Below are positions 16,345 through 23,846 of a DNA stretch of 35,851 nt, in pieces (positions within the stretch are counted from its first letter, which is position 1; each line of letters opens with the position of its first letter). Below the pieces are notes generated by a model, which saw only the letters and a list, made by a program, of their open reading frames with translations, ran no database searches and was not told where the DNA came from. Location: the IMG/VR virus record IMGVR_UViG_3300042526_000184, positions 1 to 35,851 of that record; one strand, 5' to 3'. The DNA comes from a virus. The translations under genes were made by a program, and so were the position numbers.

Positions 16345-16792
16345 GGCGTATCGGCTCTGTTGGGAAGTAGTCAATGTGGAGTGCGAAGTATGGTTTGTTG
16401 TTGTCAGGGAATCTGTCAACGACACCGAACTTGTGGAATGCTTTAACCCATTCGGCTAGTGGGGCTACCCAGTAACGTTTCTTACTTGAGTCCCAAATCC
16501 AAAGGTTGACTGGTCCTACTGCTTGCCATACTGACATTGATGTCAGTTTGTCAAAGCGTGTCTTGAGCATACTGTCGCCTCGTGAGGCGCAACCCATAAC
16601 TTCGTATAGCCCATCGGGGAGCATATAGTCGGGAGCGTAACGCATTGTGTCACGCATGTGTCGTGTATCAAATGATGGTCGTAGCATCCCAAGCCTGTGG
16701 GCTGAGGGATTGACAGATTCAAATGCTGTCTCTGCTGTGTCTCCCATTGTTTTGATTCTTGTTGACCACGGCTGGTTCTTGTATGTGCTCAT
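16328..16792 (-). CDS. Phage protein of unknown function, possibly nuclease-like (154 aa)
   Basis: ATG 16792 overlaps the RusA stop (ATGA), so this start is chosen over an in-frame Met 45 nt upstream. The core contains RHMRDTMRYAPDYML, then LYEVMGCASR, then a LWIWDSSKKRYWVAPL strand pair. The order of an Asp in PDYM, a Glu in YEVM and a following basic helix recalls a PD-(D/E)XK fold, but the usual Lys is not in place and the call is not secure. Its place between a Holliday-junction resolvase and a regulator fits DNA metabolism. No signal or membrane segment is present. Confidence 0.65.
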   Translation of the reverse strand: MSTYKNQPWSTRIKTMGDTAETAFESVNPSAHRLGMLRPSFDTRHMRDTMRYAPDYMLPDGLYEVMGCASRGDSMLKTRFDKLTSMSVWQAVGPVNLWIWDSSKKRYWVAPLAEWVKAFHKFGVVDRFPDNNKPYFALHIDYFPTEPIRHDIQP

Positions 16793-17205
16793 GCTTTGAT
16801 CGCAGTCAACTTGACGACTTGTGAGTCGTCTTTCCAAGCCACACCGTTTAATCCATCTAGAATAGTTTTAACATAGTTGTCTATGTCGCCACGTAAAGAT
16901 GATTTGGTTTTGATGTCAATCTGTTCAACGATGATTGCCATGCCTTCTTTGTCAACGACAATGTGGACAGCGACTTCGCCTTCAAAGATTGGACCATCCC
17001 ATGCTGCAGCAATTTCTTTTTCTGCTTGAATGGTTTTGGCTGGCGTGTACATAAATGTTTTGCCTGCTTTAGTCACTGCTGCTCGTGGTCGTTCTTTAGG
17101 GTGTGGTCTTTGTTCTATGAAAATTGAGTGTGACCGTACGCTCTTACTAGCAACTTCTCCAGTTCCAGTCGTCCCGTCTCGCCCCTCATCAGATATTTTC
17201 CCCAT
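16789..17205 (-). CDS. rusA: RusA-family Holliday junction resolvase (138 aa)
   Basis: The C-terminal part has the RusA signature: RGDIDNYVKTILDGLNGVAW then KDDSQVV. D107, D109 and D126/D127 are in the positions of the catalytic acidic residues, and K113 sits in the conserved N-YVK helix. The N-terminal part has the RPRAAVTKAGK strand and a TPAKT segment also typical of the family. The enzyme cuts four-way DNA junctions to resolve recombination or replication intermediates before packaging. The only ATG in frame lies at 17205, which gives an unusually long 91-nt overlap with the end of the primase gene. A GGAGG lies about 12 nt before that ATG. Confidence 0.9.
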   Translation of the reverse strand: MGKISDEGRDGTTGTGEVASKSVRSHSIFIEQRPHPKERPRAAVTKAGKTFMYTPAKTIQAEKEIAAAWDGPIFEGEVAVHIVVDKEGMAIIVEQIDIKTKSSLRGDIDNYVKTILDGLNGVAWKDDSQVVKLTAIKA

Positions 17206-18011
17206 CTTAAATCAGCATCCTCCAAGATACTCATAGCATCCTCAGGATTGAGTGATGCTTTACGGCATTCGTGTGCGAGGTGTGTCAACGTGGTTGACCT
17301 GTCACGTCCTTCAATAGGTCCGTCTCTGAAGATGGCTCTACCTAGTGGTGTCAGTTGCCTTGCTGCTTGCGCCATGTCGTGTGACGGTGCTCCTACAGTA
17401 ATTGTGGCTACTTTTGGTGGCTGATAGTAGTCTGCTATCTCGGCTACTTTCGTGGGTGTCACTCTTGTGGCAATCGCTTCGGGAACAAAGTCAGATAAAC
17501 TGATCTTGTTGCCTTGACGATCTACCATGTATCGTACACCATTACCATAGTCAGGGTACGGTAAACGTACGTAGTTTCCTAGTTGTCCATTGGCAAGTTT
17601 CTCTTGCTTAGGATTCACTTCTTTAGGGTTGAGACCTGTTACTTGGTGCGCTGCAAGGAACATGCGTCGCATGTCTCCTGCAAGAAGAAGTTCTGTAGCG
17701 AATACCCAAATGTGGTAGCCACGCTTAGTCTTCTCAACCCATGATGGTACGCCTACTGCTTGGAATGCATCGTGCAATGACCATGCTTCTTCGGGAGCAT
17801 CGTAGTCAATGTCGGTGCAACCCCATACACATTGTGTTTGACCACCATGTGACAAGCAGGGATAGACACCGATGAATGGTCCTGTGGCTAAATGGTTTTT
17901 GAAATGGTCGGGAGTTAAAGGTGATCGGACACAGCCACCTTCCCATGAACCATAAGCATCGCCACGTCCACGGAACAGTGTGACAAATCCTTTTAGGATT
18001 TCGTCATCCAT
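17115..18011 (-). CDS. Archaeo-eukaryotic-type primase (AEP, TOTE-like) (298 aa)
   Basis: ATG 18011 overlaps the helicase stop by 8 nt. The catalytic DxD is D67-I-D69 in CVWGCTDIDYD. The conserved His is H100 in KTKRGYHIWVFA, and a third motif is GNYVRLPYP around 145-153. This order (DxD, then GxHxW, then NxxRLPxP) is that of the AEP superfamily primase domain found in TOTE systems and phage PrimPol proteins. The C-terminal 80 residues (RDRSTTLTHLAHECR onward) resemble a helical primase C-terminal domain. It should make primers for phage replication. As no DNA polymerase gene is visible, it might also extend DNA. It lies beside a DnaB-like helicase, as expected for a primase-helicase pair. 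Confidence 0.8.
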   Translation of the reverse strand: MDDEILKGFVTLFRGRGDAYGSWEGGCVRSPLTPDHFKNHLATGPFIGVYPCLSHGGQTQCVWGCTDIDYDAPEEAWSLHDAFQAVGVPSWVEKTKRGYHIWVFATELLLAGDMRRMFLAAHQVTGLNPKEVNPKQEKLANGQLGNYVRLPYPDYGNGVRYMVDRQGNKISLSDFVPEAIATRVTPTKVAEIADYYQPPKVATITVGAPSHDMAQAARQLTPLGRAIFRDGPIEGRDRSTTLTHLAHECRKASLNPEDAMSILEDADLRWGKYLMRGETGRLELEKLLVRAYGHTQFS

Positions 18012-19059
18012 TGCCGACCTCACGTAGGAACTGCGAGGGTAACTCGCCATCACGCAAACGTGTAAGACGACCTGATCCCTGTTCAATCTCAAAGTCAATG
18101 TCATCAATAAGACTGCCAGCAGGACGCTTGTTCTTCACGAGGTTAAGTGTCAACGTATGTGAATGGATACGTGCTTCGTAACGCAAGTTATCTAGTTGTT
18201 CCATAGCACGCTCAGATGCCGTTGACTTATCTAGTTTGGCTTCAAGTTCACGGATCTGTGACTCAATCTCAAAACGCTTACGACGCACACCAATGATGTG
18301 TGTCGCTTGCTGCTCACCACCAAACGACCCTGACGAGATAGTCATACGCTTACCATCAGAGCCTGATGAACGTGAAGTCTGATGCAGCACCAATAGTGGT
18401 ACGTCATGTCGTCGCCCCCAAGCCTTCATCGTGTTGGCTTTAGATGGGACATCTTCACCTCCACCTTGAAGGAGTTCAAGATAGTCAAAGACGACAAGGT
18501 CGGGTTTCTGTCCCCACATGTCAGAGACTTCAGACATGGCTTTCTCCATATCGGAGAGAGCCATAGGCTGGTCAAGAACAGCGAGGGTTGGGAAGTGTTC
18601 GTTCGCTGTCTGCTTCAATAAGTCAATTGCCTCAGTGTCGTCCATTGCGATGAGGCGTTCAAGATCTGCTGCGTTCACGCCGTGTGTAACACAGGCGAGT
18701 TTAATCAATACGAGTGTACGTGGTTCGTCAGGTACAAAATAAATAATGTTCTTGTTGCTGTTAGCCTTCAACATCTCTAGCAACGTTAATGTCTTACCAC
18801 TGTGGCTGTACCCAATAACTAGGCACATCTCTCCTGCAGCGATGCCACGCATCTCACGATCAAGATCATTGAACCCTGTGTAGATACGTTCGTGTGGTGA
18901 TTGCGCCCAGCGTACGAATTCGTCTGCTGCTTCTTCAAGTGGATGGTAGTACGTGTGTCCTTTGTGTTCTGCCACGGGGGAAGGAGATGGGGACGATTGC
19001 TCGTCCCCATCCTTCAGTGCTTTCCACTTCGCAGAAAAATCTACGGTGGGTTCTGTCAT
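18004..19059 (-). CDS. DnaB-like replicative helicase, RecA-fold ATPase (351 aa)
   Basis: Walker A is GYSHSGKT at residues 83-90, Walker B is PDLVVFDYLELL with D192, and an HQTSR motif follows at 226-230. A linker-like FNDLDREMRGIAAGEM segment precedes the ATPase core, as in the C-terminal domain of DnaB/gp4 helicases. The usual N-terminal DnaB domain is absent; residues 1-50 are polar and Pro/Ser-rich. It should unwind DNA at the fork and cooperate with the primase encoded next. ATG 19059 overlaps the upstream stop (ATGA), so it is preferred over a Met 21 nt further upstream. The chain ends in a charged tail without membrane segments. Confidence 0.85.
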   Translation of the reverse strand: MTEPTVDFSAKWKALKDGDEQSSPSPSPVAEHKGHTYYHPLEEAADEFVRWAQSPHERIYTGFNDLDREMRGIAAGEMCLVIGYSHSGKTLTLLEMLKANSNKNIIYFVPDEPRTLVLIKLACVTHGVNAADLERLIAMDDTEAIDLLKQTANEHFPTLAVLDQPMALSDMEKAMSEVSDMWGQKPDLVVFDYLELLQGGGEDVPSKANTMKAWGRRHDVPLLVLHQTSRSSGSDGKRMTISSGSFGGEQQATHIIGVRRKRFEIESQIRELEAKLDKSTASERAMEQLDNLRYEARIHSHTLTLNLVKNKRPAGSLIDDIDFEIEQGSGRLTRLRDGELPSQFLREVGNG

Positions 19060-19529
19060 GACGCACCCTTGGGTGGCCAAAACGCTGCTGGCTCTTGACC
19101 TTCAACTGCGTCTGCCTGCTTGAACCAAGGACGCTTTGTTCCTACTGCTTGGTCACGGTTGTCCCACACACGTCCAACGCCTGCCTTCTTGCATGCGGTG
19201 ACTAACCAGTTGGGAAGATCGCCATGCTGCTTACCAGCGACGACAAGTGTGGTACTGCTCGTTGGTTGTGGTGATGCAGCCTTGGTGAACGTGGGCTTGG
19301 GTGCTTCGTTCGCTACTTCTTCCATAGTTGAGTTAGGGAATGTCTGCTGAAGCATTTCAACACCGTGGTCGGAATTGAAACCATGTGCATTGTTAAGGGC
19401 TTCGCTTACTGCGTCAAAAGCGATAAGCCACTCAGCAATGTTGCTCATGGTATTCGTGTCCTTCACGATCAGTTCGGCTGCGATCTTTGCAGCCACCTGT
19501 GTGACAATGGATTGGTCTTTGCTGATCAT
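19056..19529 (-). CDS. Replication-module protein of unknown function (157 aa)
   Basis: ATG 19529 overlaps the nuclease stop (ATGA), and the stop overlaps the helicase start in the same way. The N-terminal 75 residues are helical and acidic, and a Pro/Thr/Ser-rich linker spans about 78-100. The C-terminal 55 residues hold a compact aromatic motif set (LPNWLVTACKKAGV, VWDNRD, TKRPWFK, AFWPPK). This two-part layout, with the position between a nuclease and a helicase, would fit a single-strand-binding or helicase-loading protein, but no family is recognised and this is only inference. Confidence 0.65.
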   Translation of the reverse strand: MISKDQSIVTQVAAKIAAELIVKDTNTMSNIAEWLIAFDAVSEALNNAHGFNSDHGVEMLQQTFPNSTMEEVANEAPKPTFTKAASPQPTSSTTLVVAGKQHGDLPNWLVTACKKAGVGRVWDNRDQAVGTKRPWFKQADAVEGQEPAAFWPPKGAS

Positions 19530-20356
19530 TTTAGTGATCCTTCCTGTGGTTGTATATCTGATGAAGTTAACTTGCTTCCCTTGCATATTGACCAGTACGA
19601 GCACCAAGTCTGACTACACAAATAGTGTGTGTCATTCTTGGTCCACGACTGATCTGTGCCGAGGAGGAGTGCCTGCCTAATGAAAGGTCTGACAATCTCT
19701 CTAAGCCAATCGGCATGGCTCTCGTTACGGTGAACCGACAGTATTTGTGCCGATCCTCCACGAACTAGAATTCCGTACTTGAATGTTGCTGGGTATTCAA
19801 GCCACCCATTTGCGACTGCTGCTGCAGCGTACATGGTTGGCTGTACTGCTTGTGATTGCTTGTCACGTTGATTGTATTTTCGGGCTGCAGTTTTCCAGTC
19901 CCAAACACCAGTCGTCGTTAGACAATCCATTGTACCAATACCATGGACCTTCACTGTGTTATCGCCCAAAATAAATTCGTCCATAGGGAAAGTAAATGAC
20001 TTTTCTACAGCGACAACTTCCCCAACGTGGGGCAGGATGTTCTTGTCAAACTCTCGTACGAGTTCGTGAACGAAATCGTAGAGTTGTTCGTTGGTGTACT
20101 TGACACGGTTGAATGGCTCGTCAAGGAGTTTGTTTAACTCTGCGAGTCCAACCTTGATACCTTCACCCTTGCCTTCAAGAATGCTGGCGATGCCAGCATG
20201 GACTGCAGTGCCTAGGATGGTGGCATCGTTGGGCATGTTCCACTCTGACCTGATCATGCCTTGGCGACCACGCTCATTACACATGAGCGCATCACCAATC
20301 CAAGACTGGCGTACGTAGACGTTGGTTGTTCCGTCATCATCAATTTGAATTTTCAT
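19526..20356 (-). CDS. Cas4/RecB-family PD-(D/E)XK nuclease with probable Fe-S cluster (276 aa)
   Basis: The full motif ladder of the family is visible: H53 in GTAVHAGI, E118 in VEKSF, D144 in GIGTMDCL, D153-W-K155 as the DxK motif, and Q169 to Y176 in the QAVQPTMYAAA helix. C26 near the N-terminus and C247, C252 and C258 near the C-terminus have the spacing of the 4Fe-4S clasp of Cas4 and AddB nucleases. The enzyme is probably a DNA exonuclease or endonuclease for recombination, replication or host DNA breakdown. The ATG at 20356 overlaps the upstream stop, and further upstream Mets would run into that gene. It is not next to any CRISPR gene, so a spacer-acquisition role is not suggested. 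Confidence 0.85.
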   Translation of the reverse strand: MKIQIDDDGTTNVYVRQSWIGDALMCNERGRQGMIRSEWNMPNDATILGTAVHAGIASILEGKGEGIKVGLAELNKLLDEPFNRVKYTNEQLYDFVHELVREFDKNILPHVGEVVAVEKSFTFPMDEFILGDNTVKVHGIGTMDCLTTTGVWDWKTAARKYNQRDKQSQAVQPTMYAAAAVANGWLEYPATFKYGILVRGGSAQILSVHRNESHADWLREIVRPFIRQALLLGTDQSWTKNDTHYLCSQTWCSYWSICKGSKLTSSDIQPQEGSLK

Positions 20357-20799
20357 AGTTCTTCTTTCAGTTGTCTGTGCAAGCGTGCTGCATGAGAAGG
20401 AACAAGATCCATTCCCCACATTACATTCACTAGCACTCTTATTTGAATTGCTGTTGAACCCTTGCTAACTCTATGTCGGAGTTCATCCATTTGTTCTTCA
20501 GTGAAATTAAGTTTACGTTCTGTACGACGACGATTCAGTTCAGCACCATTCAATCTAGCAGTACGAGTGAGCACGCTCCACTCGTCATGAAACATTAATT
20601 GCGCATGCAAGAACTGCAGCATCTTCTCTTCTGTCCAAGGTGTACCGAGGTCTAGATATTCTGCGATATCTAAACCGCACCATCCCTCATTAACTGGATC
20701 TACTTTGATCTGCGTTGGAGTCTTCACGACGACATCGCAGAGACAGTCAATGTCGTGAGCAACGACATTGCAGGTTGCAGGTTTTATTTGTTGTGGCAT
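20353..20799 (-). CDS. Protein of unknown function, first gene of the replication chain (148 aa)
   Basis: AAGGAG lies 5-6 nt before ATG 20799, and the 17-bp palindrome starts only 10 nt before that ATG. This gene therefore opens a chain of 13 overlapping minus-strand genes that runs to 14745. The N-terminal part has three Cys (C10, C19, C21) and may bind metal. The C-terminal half is helical with a basic LNGAELNRRRTERK stretch and a VSKGSTAIQIRVLVNVMWGM segment. No known domain was recognised. Confidence 0.65.
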   Translation of the reverse strand: MPQQIKPATCNVVAHDIDCLCDVVVKTPTQIKVDPVNEGWCGLDIAEYLDLGTPWTEEKMLQFLHAQLMFHDEWSVLTRTARLNGAELNRRRTERKLNFTEEQMDELRHRVSKGSTAIQIRVLVNVMWGMDLVPSHAARLHRQLKEEL

Positions 20800-20808
20800 T
20801 TCATCTCC

Positions 20809-20825
20809 TTTAATATGGTGTTAAA
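20809..20825 (-). repeat. 17-bp palindrome copy 1 (TTTAATATGGTGTTAAA)
   Basis: This is a copy of the TTTAAYATSATRTTAAA palindrome with one central change. It lies 10 nt upstream of the start at 20799, heading the long replication unit. A perfect 11-bp hairpin stands just before it in the direction of minus-strand transcription. Confidence 0.75.
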
Positions 20826-20835
20826 TGGATACTGT

Positions 20836-20867
20836 ATGCAATCCGATCACTCCGTGTCGGATTGCAT
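20836..20867. terminator. Perfect 11-bp hairpin at a unit boundary
   Basis: ATGCAATCCGA (20836-20846) and TCGGATTGCAT (20857-20867) are perfect complements around a 10-nt loop. On the minus strand it follows the stop at 20943 and precedes palindrome copy 1. No T-run follows, so terminator function is likely by place but not certain by form. Confidence 0.5.
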
Positions 20868-20942
20868 CTAGTACTCGTGCTAATCCCCGTTAGGGATAGT
20901 ATACACGTTGAATTGATCAACTTGCATAATACCTGCTCACGG

Positions 20943-21086
20943 CTACTTTTTTGGTTTGGGTATTTCTTTCATGTGAGGGTGACCCCGATGCTTAGCACAT
21001 GTCGGTGCTGATTTCAAAGGCACATGAGTAATGATTGTCGCTGCACATTTCTCACAGAACCACCACTTCTTGTCGTCGCTAGTCAT
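20943..21086 (-). CDS. Small zinc-ribbon-like protein (47 aa)
   Basis: ATG 21086 overlaps the upstream stop (ATGA), and the frame ends at TAG 20943-20945. WWFCEKCAATI gives C11 and C14, and PTCAKHRGH gives C30 and H33. Together these form a CxxC...CxxH knuckle, with further His at 36 and 38. The tail is Lys/Pro-rich. Such mini zinc proteins may bind nucleic acid or a host protein. It is one of four small Cys-pair proteins in the window. Confidence 0.7.
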   Translation of the reverse strand: MTSDDKKWWFCEKCAATIITHVPLKSAPTCAKHRGHPHMKEIPKPKK

Positions 21087-21331
21087 TGAGGTAGAAACCT
21101 TTGCTCTAGGTCTAACGTGTCTAGGATTGAATCAGCAAGGCGTACTGCTACGTCTTGCTCATCATATGAATGGACTTCAACTGCTTCATCTTCATCATCA
21201 TCTTCGTCCGTTGTCTTTAGCACGCAGCCAGTGAATGAGGAACTGAAGTCAATTACTTTGTCAATCAGTTCACCATCCTCCCCGACTACGATGTGGACAA
21301 TGGGCGTAAATGTAACGTGATATATTTTCAT
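21083..21331 (-). CDS. Acidic small protein of unknown function (82 aa)
   Basis: AAAAGGAG lies 5-7 nt before ATG 21331, which decides this start over an upstream in-frame Met that has none. The N-terminus is a beta-rich MKIYHVTFTPIVHIVVGEDG segment. The middle is a run of Asp/Glu (TTDEDDDEDEA), and the C-terminus is helical. Strong acidity suggests a DNA-mimic or protein-binding role, but no family is recognised. It lies in the unit headed by palindrome copy 2. Confidence 0.7.
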   Translation of the reverse strand: MKIYHVTFTPIVHIVVGEDGELIDKVIDFSSSFTGCVLKTTDEDDDEDEAVEVHSYDEQDVAVRLADSILDTLDLEQRFLPQ

Positions 21332-21342
21332 GTTATCTCCTT

Positions 21343-21564
21343 TTAGAATACTGATATTGAATAGTTGTCCCAAGTGAAAATCGTTGTGGCATCTACATGC
21401 CATAACGTGAAGCCCTCTTCGTCAACCTCTAACAGTTCACCGCAAGCGATCTCTTCATCAGAGTCAGAGTGGTTGATGCATAGATGTTTGCCGATCAGGT
21501 TTTCCATGATGGTGATGATGAGTGCATACTCACTGTAGGTGTAGGTGAGTCTGATGGTCATCAT
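21343..21564 (-). CDS. Small protein of unknown function (73 aa)
   Basis: ATG 21564 overlaps the stop of the upstream gene, so coupled translation is likely. An internal Met at residue 20 (MENLIGKHLC) is an alternative start without a ribosome site. The C-terminal 50 residues look like a small beta-barrel (GKHLCINHSD, GELLEVDEEGFTLWHVD, IFTWDNYSIS). It is acidic and has no membrane segment. No family is recognised. Confidence 0.6.
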   Translation of the reverse strand: MMTIRLTYTYSEYALIITIMENLIGKHLCINHSDSDEEIACGELLEVDEEGFTLWHVDATTIFTWDNYSISVF

Positions 21565-21761
21565 GCACTCTCGTACAGAAGGCTAAGAATTTCTTCTTGA
21601 ACTGCAACGAGGTTACGCATATCTGCACTTGATTCTTTGCCGTACTTAGAGTCAGGACCGTACTTGGTCATCTTGCTAATCAGGTTTTGGATTGCGATAC
21701 CAATCGTTTTGTGAAGTGATTCCACTTCTTGCAACGACAGGGTGATAGATAACTCTTTCAT
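21561..21761 (-). CDS. Small helical protein of unknown function (66 aa)
   Basis: AAAGGAAA stands just before ATG 21761, and palindrome copy 2 ends 21 nt upstream of it, so this is the first gene of a four-gene unit. The chain is mostly helical (LSLQEVESLHKTIGIAIQNL and NLVAVQEEILSLLYES) with a Lys/Gly-rich middle. It could be a small dimeric coiled-coil protein. No family is recognised. Confidence 0.65.
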   Translation of the reverse strand: MKELSITLSLQEVESLHKTIGIAIQNLISKMTKYGPDSKYGKESSADMRNLVAVQEEILSLLYESA

Positions 21762-21781
21762 TTGTTTCCTTTGTTTGTGTG

Positions 21782-21798
21782 TTTAACATGATATTAAA
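21782..21798 (-). repeat. 17-bp palindrome copy 2 (TTTAACATGATATTAAA)
   Basis: This is a good match to the consensus. It lies 21 nt upstream of the start at 21761 and directly follows the GC-rich hairpin 21799-21832 on the minus strand. Confidence 0.8.
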
Positions 21799-21832
21799 TG
21801 GGTGGTGGAGCAGGGGGCTACCCCACCACCCA
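21799..21832 (-). terminator. GC-rich hairpin after the DUF932 gene
   Basis: TGGGTGGTGG (21799-21808) pairs perfectly with CCACCACCCA (21823-21832) around a 14-nt loop. On the minus strand it follows the DUF932 stop at 21838, and the TTTAA of palindrome copy 2 follows at once, so it ends one unit where the next begins. Confidence 0.6.
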
Positions 21833-21837
21833 CAGCA

Positions 21838-22839
21838 TTATGCGAAGGTACTAACAGCCTTCGCAGTAAGTGGGAAGTCATCACGAAGCAGGCGACGAAT
21901 CGCAGCAACGTCACGACTATTGTTGCGGACAACTGAACGATGTTGTTCATAGCCTTGGACAGCCATGACAGCATCAAACGCTGTCTCTCCACGAGTCTTC
22001 TCGTTCCACTCGGCAACGATACCATCCCAAGCAGTGTCATACATAGTCTGACTACGACCAGCCTCAGATGGACGTGACCCAATGACAGCAGGGATGACAC
22101 GCTGTGTGAGCATGCGCTTGTCTGCCTCAATATCTAGAAGGCGATTGATCTCAAGATCAAACTGATCAAACGAAGTCATCATCCCTTCCAAAGATTTGAT
22201 TGCAGCAGTAGCGATATCACTAGCGTTACGAGTGTGACGAATAGTGAACCCAGTGTCAGCACTCCAAGGAGTGAACGTGTTCTGACAGACCCAAAGGTTA
22301 CTCATGTACTTGACAGCGAGAGGATAAGTCCCATCGTGTGAAGTGTAGAGACCCATGTAGCGAGTCATCTTGTCAGTCTCGTCACCATCCTTACGGACAA
22401 CCTTGACCATGTCACGGAACTCAATGACAAGGAAGATGACCTGACCACCCCATAGTTCTACAGCAGACACAGGCTGTGCATCACCACGTGCTTGCATGAT
22501 GACATCTGTATACTGACCGAGCACTTCGTTCTGCACAGTTCCGTACTTGTTGCTGTGCATACCGAGGATGCTTTGCTTGTCGGTGCGGATGATTGCAGCA
22601 TGTTGATCAGCGTTCTGCTGAGTTAAACCTAACTCTGCAAGAGTACGCTTCTCTACCTGCCAGTTCAATCCAGCAGTGACTAAGAGTTCGTCGCCAGTAC
22701 GAACGCTGTCACTGATCTGAGTCTTCAGACCAACAACCTCACCCTTACTGTTGACACTCTCACCTAGTCCATGCCACGGTGCGACACGGAACGCTCCGCT
22801 AGTCACACCACCCAGCACACCATTTTGATCGTAACCCAT
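21838..22839 (-). CDS. DUF932 (phage/plasmid-like, TIGR03299 type) protein (333 aa)
   Basis: The N-terminus has the family hallmark APWHGLG (near residues 20-26) followed by the TAGLNWQVEKRTL strand. The HSNKYGTVQNEVLGQYTDVI segment corresponds to the family motif around Tyr-x-x-Val/Ile-x-N. Length and order agree with DUF932 proteins, which are widespread in phages and plasmids, especially of actinobacteria, and of unknown biochemical role. AAAGGAG precedes ATG 22839 and palindrome copy 3 stands 28 nt upstream. It is a single-gene unit: a palindrome lies upstream, and a hairpin plus the next palindrome lie downstream. Confidence 0.85.
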   Translation of the reverse strand: MGYDQNGVLGGVTSGAFRVAPWHGLGESVNSKGEVVGLKTQISDSVRTGDELLVTAGLNWQVEKRTLAELGLTQQNADQHAAIIRTDKQSILGMHSNKYGTVQNEVLGQYTDVIMQARGDAQPVSAVELWGGQVIFLVIEFRDMVKVVRKDGDETDKMTRYMGLYTSHDGTYPLAVKYMSNLWVCQNTFTPWSADTGFTIRHTRNASDIATAAIKSLEGMMTSFDQFDLEINRLLDIEADKRMLTQRVIPAVIGSRPSEAGRSQTMYDTAWDGIVAEWNEKTRGETAFDAVMAVQGYEQHRSVVRNNSRDVAAIRRLLRDDFPLTAKAVSTFA

Positions 22840-22866
22840 TTTAATATTCTCCTTTTGTTGTTGTTG

Positions 22867-22883
22867 TTTAATATGGTATTAAA
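22867..22883 (-). repeat. 17-bp palindrome copy 3 (TTTAATATGGTATTAAA)
   Basis: It lies between the stop at 22888 and the start at 22839, 28 nt before the DUF932 start codon. Confidence 0.8.
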
Positions 22884-22887
22884 TTAC

Positions 22888-23559
22888 TTACTTGCTTTTC
22901 TTCGCAACAGGGTCAGTGCTGGGGAACAACTCATGGTTCTTCATCCAACGCTTAACCCATTCTTTACGACTCTGATTTAATACGTTGACATTCAAGCCAA
23001 CGCACTCGTCAACAGTATCTCTATCTAATGCCGACTGACCCTTACGATACCTGTAGGGGGCGAACACCAGTGTATCATCACAGAATGCACCTTCCACCTC
23101 TAATAAGGTAATTGCTTCGTCATGATCCTTGAACCAATATGAGACACGAAGATTGTCGTACTCTTCTAGTTGAGGATAGTTCTCAATGTCTGCAGGGAAC
23201 TCACCAATGCCAGCAAGACAATCAGTGATCTCGCCAGTATCTGATTCAAGTTTACTAACCTTGACAAACTCACGCTCAACACCATCAAGTTCTGCGATGA
23301 ACGAATTCATCTTATTAGTGATGTGAACAAACGTAGGTCCGAAAAGTTTTTCGTAGAAGTTTGCACGATAGTAGAACTCTTCTGCATGATCTAGATCTTT
23401 GATGCACCCAATGTCAGTCACCATGCACAGGAATACGATTGCTTTGTATTCAACCTTGAGGTCTCTCACTGCAGGCTCACCAACGTACGGTGAATCATAA
23501 TCTTTATAGAGATCATCTTCAGGGATGATCGTGTTCTTGAAGTTGTATGTTAAAGCCAT
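22888..23559 (-). CDS. Acidic protein of unknown function (223 aa)
   Basis: AAGGAG precedes ATG 23559, and palindrome copy 4 lies 19 nt upstream. The protein is soluble and acidic, with an N-terminal DDLYKDYDSPYVGEP stretch, a helical centre around 60-95 (DHAEEFYYRANFYEKLFG) and a basic C-terminal tail (NQSRKEWVKRWMKNHE, then KKSK). No catalytic motif, membrane segment or known domain was recognised. It is a single-gene unit in the palindrome-marked accessory region. Confidence 0.65.
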   Translation of the reverse strand: MALTYNFKNTIIPEDDLYKDYDSPYVGEPAVRDLKVEYKAIVFLCMVTDIGCIKDLDHAEEFYYRANFYEKLFGPTFVHITNKMNSFIAELDGVEREFVKVSKLESDTGEITDCLAGIGEFPADIENYPQLEEYDNLRVSYWFKDHDEAITLLEVEGAFCDDTLVFAPYRYRKGQSALDRDTVDECVGLNVNVLNQSRKEWVKRWMKNHELFPSTDPVAKKSK

Positions 23560-23577
23560 TCTGTTTTCTCCTTGTTG

Positions 23578-23594
23578 TTTAATATGATGTTAAA
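23578..23594 (-). repeat. 17-bp palindrome copy 4 (TTTAATATGATGTTAAA)
   Basis: It begins directly after the stop at 23595 (minus-strand order) and lies 19 nt before the start at 23559. Confidence 0.8.
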
Positions 23595-23831
23595 TTATTT
23601 ACTTGTTAGATAGGTAATAAAAGAATACCTGCTTGTATCTGTAGTCCCATTCTTGAGGGCGTACGCCGTAACATGATACATGTTTGCGGTATCATCCCAC
23701 CAAATGTTGATGTCGTAATCTTCATAACATCCCCACCAGTCATCACCGAATTCGTGATAGGAATTCTCATGCTCATCCATGGCGTAATCAAGTATTGCAC
23801 TTCGTATATGTGGTTTGATTTGTAAATCCAT
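23595..23831 (-). CDS. Small acidic, aromatic-rich protein (78 aa)
   Basis: AAAGGAAA precedes ATG 23831, and palindrome copy 5 lies 16 nt upstream. The chain has many Asp, Trp and Tyr (DDWWGCYEDYDINIWWDD) followed by beta-strand-like segments (YHVTAYALKNG, RYSFITYLTS). It is probably a compact alpha/beta protein. Acidic and aromatic composition like this is common in phage proteins that bind host factors, but the function is unknown. Confidence 0.65.
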   Translation of the reverse strand: MDLQIKPHIRSAILDYAMDEHENSYHEFGDDWWGCYEDYDINIWWDDTANMYHVTAYALKNGTTDTSRYSFITYLTSK

Positions 23832-23846
23832 TTTGTTTTCCTTTCG

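Noticed and set aside
19526-20356. Reading the Cas4-like nuclease as part of a CRISPR system
   Set aside because: No other Cas gene or repeat array is nearby, and the gene is coupled to replication genes.
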